Shown here piece after piece: positions 60,018 through 64,000 of a stretch of DNA of 64,000 nucleotides; position 1 is the stretch's first letter; the number at the start of each line of letters is the position of its first letter. Source of the stretch: Streptomyces umbrinus. GTDB lineage: Bacteria; Actinomycetota; Actinomycetes; Streptomycetales; Streptomycetaceae. The position numbers and the translations under genes are program-made. The notes under the pieces were generated by a model that saw only the letters and a list, made by a program, of their open reading frames with translations, was not told the origin of the DNA and ran no database searches. The DNA lies in the NCBI RefSeq assembly GCF_030817415.1, contig NZ_JAUSZI010000002.1, positions 5,828,001 through 5,892,000 on the forward strand. Direction: 5' to 3'.

Positions 60018-60131
60018 GACCGGCAGCTTACCCAGCCAAATGAGATGACGTCTTAGGAGTTCGATCGTGGCCCGCGCGACGCCTCGTCGCGGCTCGGTGA
60101 AGCGTCTGCGCTTGGCCACCGGGATCTGCCG

Positions 60132-60494
60132 TTGTCCGGGCTCGTTGATGTCAGCGATGGATGTCAGTGGCCGCGCTTTTGGTTCCCTGCACTGAGGCCG
60201 GCGGCCTTGCTTCACTGGTCCGCACCGTCCGATCCACGGGTGAAGTTTCTTGGACAGCCGCATGGAGACGATTCCCATGTGGACCTAATCAAGGGTGAGC
60301 GGTTTGAAGAGCCTCTCAAGGTCGACGCACTAAGTGGAAACAAATACCTTCTAACAGTCGATCAAAAAGGGATCGGCAAAGATGGGGAGAACTGTGACGT
60401 TCGCGCTGTGGCTTTTCTATCCAACGGACGCAGGGGCTTGAGCAGTCGCCACAGATATCGAGTTACAGAGGAGCCGGAAACATTGATTTGGTGA
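60132..60494 (+). CDS. hypothetical ORF, possibly a gene remnant
   Basis: The second half of this frame (LGQPHGDDSHVDLIKGERFEEPLKVDALSGNKYLLTVDQKGIGKDGENCDVRAVAFLSNGRRGLSSRHRYRVTEEPETLIW) has AT-richer, protein-like composition, while the first 35 residues (to PSDPRVKF) do not. No RBS for any start. Probably the 3' end of a decayed gene beside the IS. Confidence 0.3.
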   Translation: MSGLVDVSDGCQWPRFWFPALRPAALLHWSAPSDPRVKFLGQPHGDDSHVDLIKGERFEEPLKVDALSGNKYLLTVDQKGIGKDGENCDVRAVAFLSNGRRGLSSRHRYRVTEEPETLIW

Positions 60495-60888
60495 GCTAAC
60501 CCCAAGTAAGCATAAAAAGGCGGTGCTGGTGTACGCCTCCATCCGGAGTCGTTGGCGTAAGCCCGTGGGTGCCAAAGATCTTCTGGTCCGTAAGCTCAAA
60601 ATGGATCGGCCAACGAGGGGCATAGAGGCCACCATGCGGCCTTCAGGCGGCCGGTAGGGCCGCCCAGCATGCTGAGGTGGGGGTGCGGCATCACTCCGTC
60701 GGATGGTCAGCCGTACCAGGCCCCCTCCTTGCCTTGCATGTTGAGTCACTTGTGCACACGCTTGCTCATCCGCAGGTTGCGTTGCCACGTCCGAAGTGGC
60801 CATCACCCAGATGGGCCAAATAGATGCGGCACGGTTTGCTCACTCCCGCCCAGGACGAAATCATGAAAATTGAGGTGAGGAGACAAAA
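60495..60888. other. intergenic region without a recognisable gene
   Basis: About 390 bp upstream of the dGTPase-like gene. GC-rich in the middle and AT-rich near 60840-60888, where the RBS GAGGTGAGGAG lies. No supported coding frame. Confidence 0.5.
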
Positions 60889-62274
60889 ATGTCCAGCAAA
60901 AAGAAGCATAAATTTCATGCTGCGCGTCGGTTCGGGCAGCCCTTGGACTCCGATCCGCGCTCCCCATTTGAGCGAGATCGCGACCGAATCTTGTACTCCT
61001 CTTCATTTCGGCGCCTAGCTGGAGTAACTCAGGTAGCAGCAGTCAGGGAACATCATCTTCTTCACAATCGACTCACGCATAGCCTGAAAGTCGCCCAAGT
61101 GGGCCGTCGTATGGCGCAGCGCCTATGCAAAGATAACCCCGAGTTCGCTGATGATGTCCCGGGAGGCAAGGCTGGGTTTTCTGACATTGTCGAATCTGCT
61201 GGCCTCGCGCATGACATCGGACATCCACCGTTTGGGCACACCGCCGAAACTGTCCTGCATAAAAGTATGTCGAAATACGGTGGTTTCGAAGGCAACGCTC
61301 AAACCTTTCGGGCACTTACTAAACTCGCCGTTCACGCCCACGTCGATCACGGCCTGAATCTCACTCGGGCGACACTGAATGCCGTGCTGAAATATCCTAG
61401 ATACGGAGGCGAAGAGGTATCCGAATCCGCGGATCACAGTTGGCCGTTCAGGAATCGAGGGAGCAAGTGGGGCGTCTACAGGAGCGAAGAGCAAGACTTC
61501 AACTTCGCGCGTGAGGGCGAGGCTCATCCTGGTATGCGCAGCCTAGCTGCAGTGCTAATGGACTGGGCAGACGATGTCTCCTACGTTACGCATGATCTAT
61601 ACGACTACTTCCGAGGCGGGTTGATGCCCCTTCACGCTCTCCATAGTGAATGCTCAGATGAGTTCTTGGACTTCGCTCGCGCGCGAAGGAAGAAAGAAGG
61701 ATACAAAGTTTTCAGGGAGGACACATTTAGGCAGCAATATCGTGAGCTGAAACGGTTGATGCCTGATCGAGGATGGCGTGACACGCGCGAGGATCGAAAA
61801 ATGCTGGACAAATTCCAGCACGAATTGCTCGGACTCTTCTTTAGTGCTGTCACCGTGGATGACAGCGGCAATGGATGGCGGATTCAGATTGATCCGATTG
61901 CCGAGTATCAGGTCGAGGTTATTAAGGAGCTCACGTTCTTCTATGTGATCAGGCGCCCTGGTTTGGCTATGGTGCAGCGAGGTCAGAAAAAGGTCATTGA
62001 AAGACTTTTTGACGACCTGATGGATATGTTTGCAAGGCATCGCAACGGTATTAGGAATCCGGATCATCCCGTTCCCACTCTCTTGGATGACATCTATGAC
62101 GGCATGGAGAGTCATGAGAGGGTAAGTGGTTTTGCTCGAAGCGACGAAGAGCGTCGAGCGAGGGCGGTGTGTGACTATATTTGCGCTCTAACAGAAGATC
62201 AGGCGATCAATTTGTATGAGCGACTATCAGGAACTAGCGTCTCGCAGGGCTCCATTTTCGGGACGTGGTTTTAG
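60889..62274 (+). CDS. dGTPase-like HD-domain dNTP triphosphohydrolase
   Basis: A 461-residue protein, ATG 60889 with GGAG 7-10 bases upstream. The HD motif residues are in order: H64 (NRLTHSLKVAQVGRR), H108-D109 (GLAHDIGHPPFGHTAE), and D228/D229 (MDWADDVSYVTHDLYDYFRGG), matching dGTPase / Dgt-like enzymes that cleave dNTP to nucleoside and triphosphate. The N-terminus (FERDRDRILYSSSFRRLAGVTQV) is the usual start. Dgt-type enzymes can block phage by depleting dNTPs. Codon usage is AT-richer than the host, and the gene is in the mobile element, so a defence role is plausible (inference). Confidence 0.92.
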   Translation: MSSKKKHKFHAARRFGQPLDSDPRSPFERDRDRILYSSSFRRLAGVTQVAAVREHHLLHNRLTHSLKVAQVGRRMAQRLCKDNPEFADDVPGGKAGFSDIVESAGLAHDIGHPPFGHTAETVLHKSMSKYGGFEGNAQTFRALTKLAVHAHVDHGLNLTRATLNAVLKYPRYGGEEVSESADHSWPFRNRGSKWGVYRSEEQDFNFAREGEAHPGMRSLAAVLMDWADDVSYVTHDLYDYFRGGLMPLHALHSECSDEFLDFARARRKKEGYKVFREDTFRQQYRELKRLMPDRGWRDTREDRKMLDKFQHELLGLFFSAVTVDDSGNGWRIQIDPIAEYQVEVIKELTFFYVIRRPGLAMVQRGQKKVIERLFDDLMDMFARHRNGIRNPDHPVPTLLDDIYDGMESHERVSGFARSDEERRARAVCDYICALTEDQAINLYERLSGTSVSQGSIFGTWF

Positions 62275-62607
62275 AGGCGCCGTGTTCTCGAAGCTATGGT
62301 GCCAGCGCCATTGAACCTCTTTCATCCTCTGTATCCGCAGATCAGGAGGGTGTGGACGGCGGCGACGATGCGTCCGATGGAGCTGAGCACCCGCGTGCTT
62401 GTGCTCCTTCACCCGCGTCGCTGATTCCGCTGGCCCCAATCGTGGTCGATCCGAGGCCTTTTGGCTGGCGGCTCGGCAGGTTTTGAATTTACGACATCCA
62501 CTCTAGGAGTTCGATCGTGCTGATCGGTCGACCCAGCTCCACCGTCAGGGCAAGTGAGAAAAGGGTCTCCTCTGGAGAGAGGAGCAGCCTGTCAGTATCT
62601 TCTTCAA
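62275..62607. other. intergenic region between convergent genes
   Basis: About 330 bp between the dGTPase-like gene and the HTH-propeller gene. It contains TAGGAGTTCGATCGTG (62504-62519), also present at 60054-60069, and a small hairpin CTCCTC/GAGGAG (about 62568-62585) that may terminate transcripts. No supported gene. Confidence 0.5.
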
Positions 62608-63954
62608 TCAGGCTGGTACGGCATATATGATGCCGTCATGGTCACCCGCATATACGAAGCCGCATGCTACCAGCGGAGCCCACCAAATGTAGTCACTTAG
62701 CTTGAACCGCCAAATCCCCTCGCCAGTAGCCGCGTCGATTGCCCAAAGTTCGTCACGAAATGCGAGATACACGACGCCGCCGAAAATTCTCGGAGTGCCA
62801 CCAGGGCTGCGCGACACCCACTTCTCCTTGTAGCCATCCTTGACGTCCAGTGCAACGACCTGTTCGCTACCACCAAGATAGAGGATGTCGTTTTCGATAC
62901 TGGGAGACCATGCGCCTTCAATAGTCCATTCTTCTTCCCCGGTCTCCGCGTTTAATGCATGTAGATGCTGACTCGTCGCAAATACCAAGTCGTCGGTAGC
63001 GACAATTTGGCTAAGTCCGGGGAGGTCTGTCTCGTAGGCCCACTTAGTAGATCCGTCTTCCGCATTTAGGGCATAGACCCCCACTCTGGCAACGTTGACA
63101 TACGTCGAGTCCTTGTGGACGGCCGGAGGTCGATAGATTCCACTGGTGAAGCGGCGGCCTCCACCCCAAAGCTCCTTACCAGTAGCGGCATCGAAAGCCA
63201 TTAGATACTTGTCCCTCGCTGCCAGGACCATTCCGTTGGGCCCTGCAGCGACGACCTCTGGGACATTTCGCGTTGGCGCTTTCCATATCACCTCTCCTGA
63301 GTCTGCGCGCAGGGCGTAGAGGTGGTGTTGGCTGCCCACGAAGACGGATTCATCAATCAATGCAGGGGACGATGAAACGTACCCGTGTCCGGAGAAATTT
63401 CCCCGCCACTCTTCCGCTCCTGTGCGAACATTCAGCGCCCACAGTCCTTCCTGGTTACTAACGAAAAGCGTCCTCTCAGTGGCTGCTAAAGTGCGAGCAA
63501 TCTCAGGGATTCGGCCGACATTAAAGGTCCATTGCGCTTCCATCCGCGTTTCCCGGAATGGCCGGACTCGCTTATCCGGTCGACGGGTTGTGAGCGTACC
63601 TGCCTGCGATTCTGAATTCGGCGTGTGGATAATCTTGCCGGGTTGGCGACGGCGTGCCGCTTGGTCCCTCAACTGGTTGAACTCAATGCACCTTATAACT
63701 TGAGGGTCGTGTTTCCGGCGCGGCTTTGTTCCGCCGTTTGTTTCCGGAAAGAGGGCTTCCAGGATTGCTTGAAGTGTCCCTGTGGATGGTGTGTGACGTT
63801 CACTGAGGGCGTCAGAGATCGTGCTTGGTTTCAGGGAGGATTCCTCGGCCAGCTTGGCAGGTGCCCACCCCTTACTAGCCATTGCGCGTCGTAGTGCGGC
63901 AGCGAGCTGGCTCCGCGCCGCTTCCGGAGTGATCTCTTCCGGATTTCCCTGCAT
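62608..63954 (-). CDS. helix-turn-helix protein with PQQ-like beta-propeller
   Basis: 448 residues from ATG 63954 (a TTG at 63966 is possible). The N-terminal XRE-type HTH is AAALRRAMASKGWAPAKLAEESSLKPSTISDALSERHTPSTGTLQAILEALF. A linker of about 70 residues is followed by a propeller of PQQ/WD-like blades from about residue 130 (EGLWALNVRTGAEEWRGN, HHLYALRADSGEVIWKAP, KYLMAFDAATGKELWGGG, VGVYALNAEDGSTKWAYE, QHLHALNAETGEEEWTIE, EQVVALDVKDGYKEKWVS, DELWAIDAATGEGIWRF). There is no signal peptide or anchor, so it should be cytoplasmic. It is convergent with the dGTPase-like gene and likewise AT-rich. A sensor-regulator role is inferred. Confidence 0.85.
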   Translation of the reverse strand: MQGNPEEITPEAARSQLAAALRRAMASKGWAPAKLAEESSLKPSTISDALSERHTPSTGTLQAILEALFPETNGGTKPRRKHDPQVIRCIEFNQLRDQAARRRQPGKIIHTPNSESQAGTLTTRRPDKRVRPFRETRMEAQWTFNVGRIPEIARTLAATERTLFVSNQEGLWALNVRTGAEEWRGNFSGHGYVSSSPALIDESVFVGSQHHLYALRADSGEVIWKAPTRNVPEVVAAGPNGMVLAARDKYLMAFDAATGKELWGGGRRFTSGIYRPPAVHKDSTYVNVARVGVYALNAEDGSTKWAYETDLPGLSQIVATDDLVFATSQHLHALNAETGEEEWTIEGAWSPSIENDILYLGGSEQVVALDVKDGYKEKWVSRSPGGTPRIFGGVVYLAFRDELWAIDAATGEGIWRFKLSDYIWWAPLVACGFVYAGDHDGIIYAVPA

Positions 63955-64000
63955 CAGCGACCCCAACTTCGACGTCCTACGAGGTTGTTCGACGTTGAGT

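Larger units (their letters stand above)
59201..60051 (-). mobile_element. IS5-family insertion sequence
   Basis: About 851 bp with terminal inverted repeats AAGTCATCTCATTTGG (left) and CCAAATGAGATGACGTC (right, one or two mismatches), flanked on both sides by TTAG (59197-59200 and 60052-60055), which fits the YTAR target duplication of the IS5 group. It holds two overlapping minus-strand transposase frames. It inserted just after ATGACATCCGCT (59185), so it may have broken a small gene. Confidence 0.85.
49517..64000. mobile_element. integrated element at tRNA-Arg(ACG), left end and interior
   Basis: From the tRNA-Arg remnant to the window edge gene content changes: GntR regulators with UTRA domains, strings of overlapping small ORFs of the type found in actinomycete integrative elements, an IS, an Mrr-like nuclease, a dGTPase and AT-richer codon usage. 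No integrase, replication or transfer gene is inside the window; by the orientation of the tRNA remnant these should be to the right, next to the reconstructed tRNA-Arg. Confidence 0.75.

Overview
The window looks like chromosomal DNA of a Streptomyces species. Most of it is very GC-rich, with strong third-position GC bias, GTG starts, and a gene order (upp, tadA, a tRNA-Ser, then two SigF-type sigma genes) that I recall from the Streptomyces core chromosome. Regulation is also typical: a DmdR/IdeR-type iron box, many MarR/TetR/GntR regulators, and GAF-ANTAR proteins. A dispersed repeat with the core GGGGCGCGGGGAACTGCGCG occurs about ten times.

Layout. Positions 1-355 are the end of an integrated element, marked by the 3' part of a tRNA-Ser gene used as an attachment site. 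From 380 to about 49510 lies ordinary chromosome. This part holds: a DsbA-like nitroreductase and a secreted hydrolase (496-2324); a minus-strand operon of a ribbon-helix-helix (RHH) protein, a DUF4097 protein and a DrrAB-type ABC exporter (2463-5890), headed by a helically phased octamer array; a frameshifted DUF2079 membrane protein; a thioesterase/MarR divergent pair; a CopC-CopD copper protein; an SDR-cupin pair; an iron-box-controlled penicillin-acylase/GNAT fusion facing a siderophore-interacting protein (12578-16165); a HerA-like ATPase; upp; tadA; tRNA-Ser(CGA); the sigma pair; a MarR - MFS - YceI operon in which transporter and YceI share a carboxypeptidase-regulatory-like domain; two GAF-ANTAR proteins, STAS and F420/PPOX proteins; an MFS-TetR operon; a response regulator - histidine kinase - GT2/GtrA - GT39 operon; and a group with two more frameshifted genes (44485-46848).

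From 49517 to the right edge the DNA belongs to a second integrated element. Its left boundary is the 3' half of a tRNA-Arg(ACG) gene, and the intact tRNA and integrase should lie beyond 64000. Inside are a decayed tRNA-Gly remnant, a diverged ~233-bp duplication, a GntR-controlled cluster of small genes of the kind found in actinomycete integrative elements, and two copies of an unusual inverted array of 10-bp-phased GTTCA/TGAAC repeats. The cargo includes visibly AT-richer genes: an Mrr-like endonuclease, a PadR/membrane zinc-ribbon pair, an IS5-type insertion, a dGTPase-like HD phosphohydrolase and a cytoplasmic HTH plus beta-propeller protein. I infer that the endonuclease, dGTPase and HTH-propeller genes are defence-type cargo.

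The strongest candidates for something new are the RHH/octamer-array exporter operon, the iron-regulated acylase-acetyltransferase fusion, the MFS/YceI pair sharing a domain, and the GTTCA/TGAAC arrays and defence-like cargo of the right-hand element. Three genes (6403-7949, 44485-45779, 45828-46848) each need a one-base indel at a short homopolymer to be read through; they may be pseudogenes or sequencing errors.
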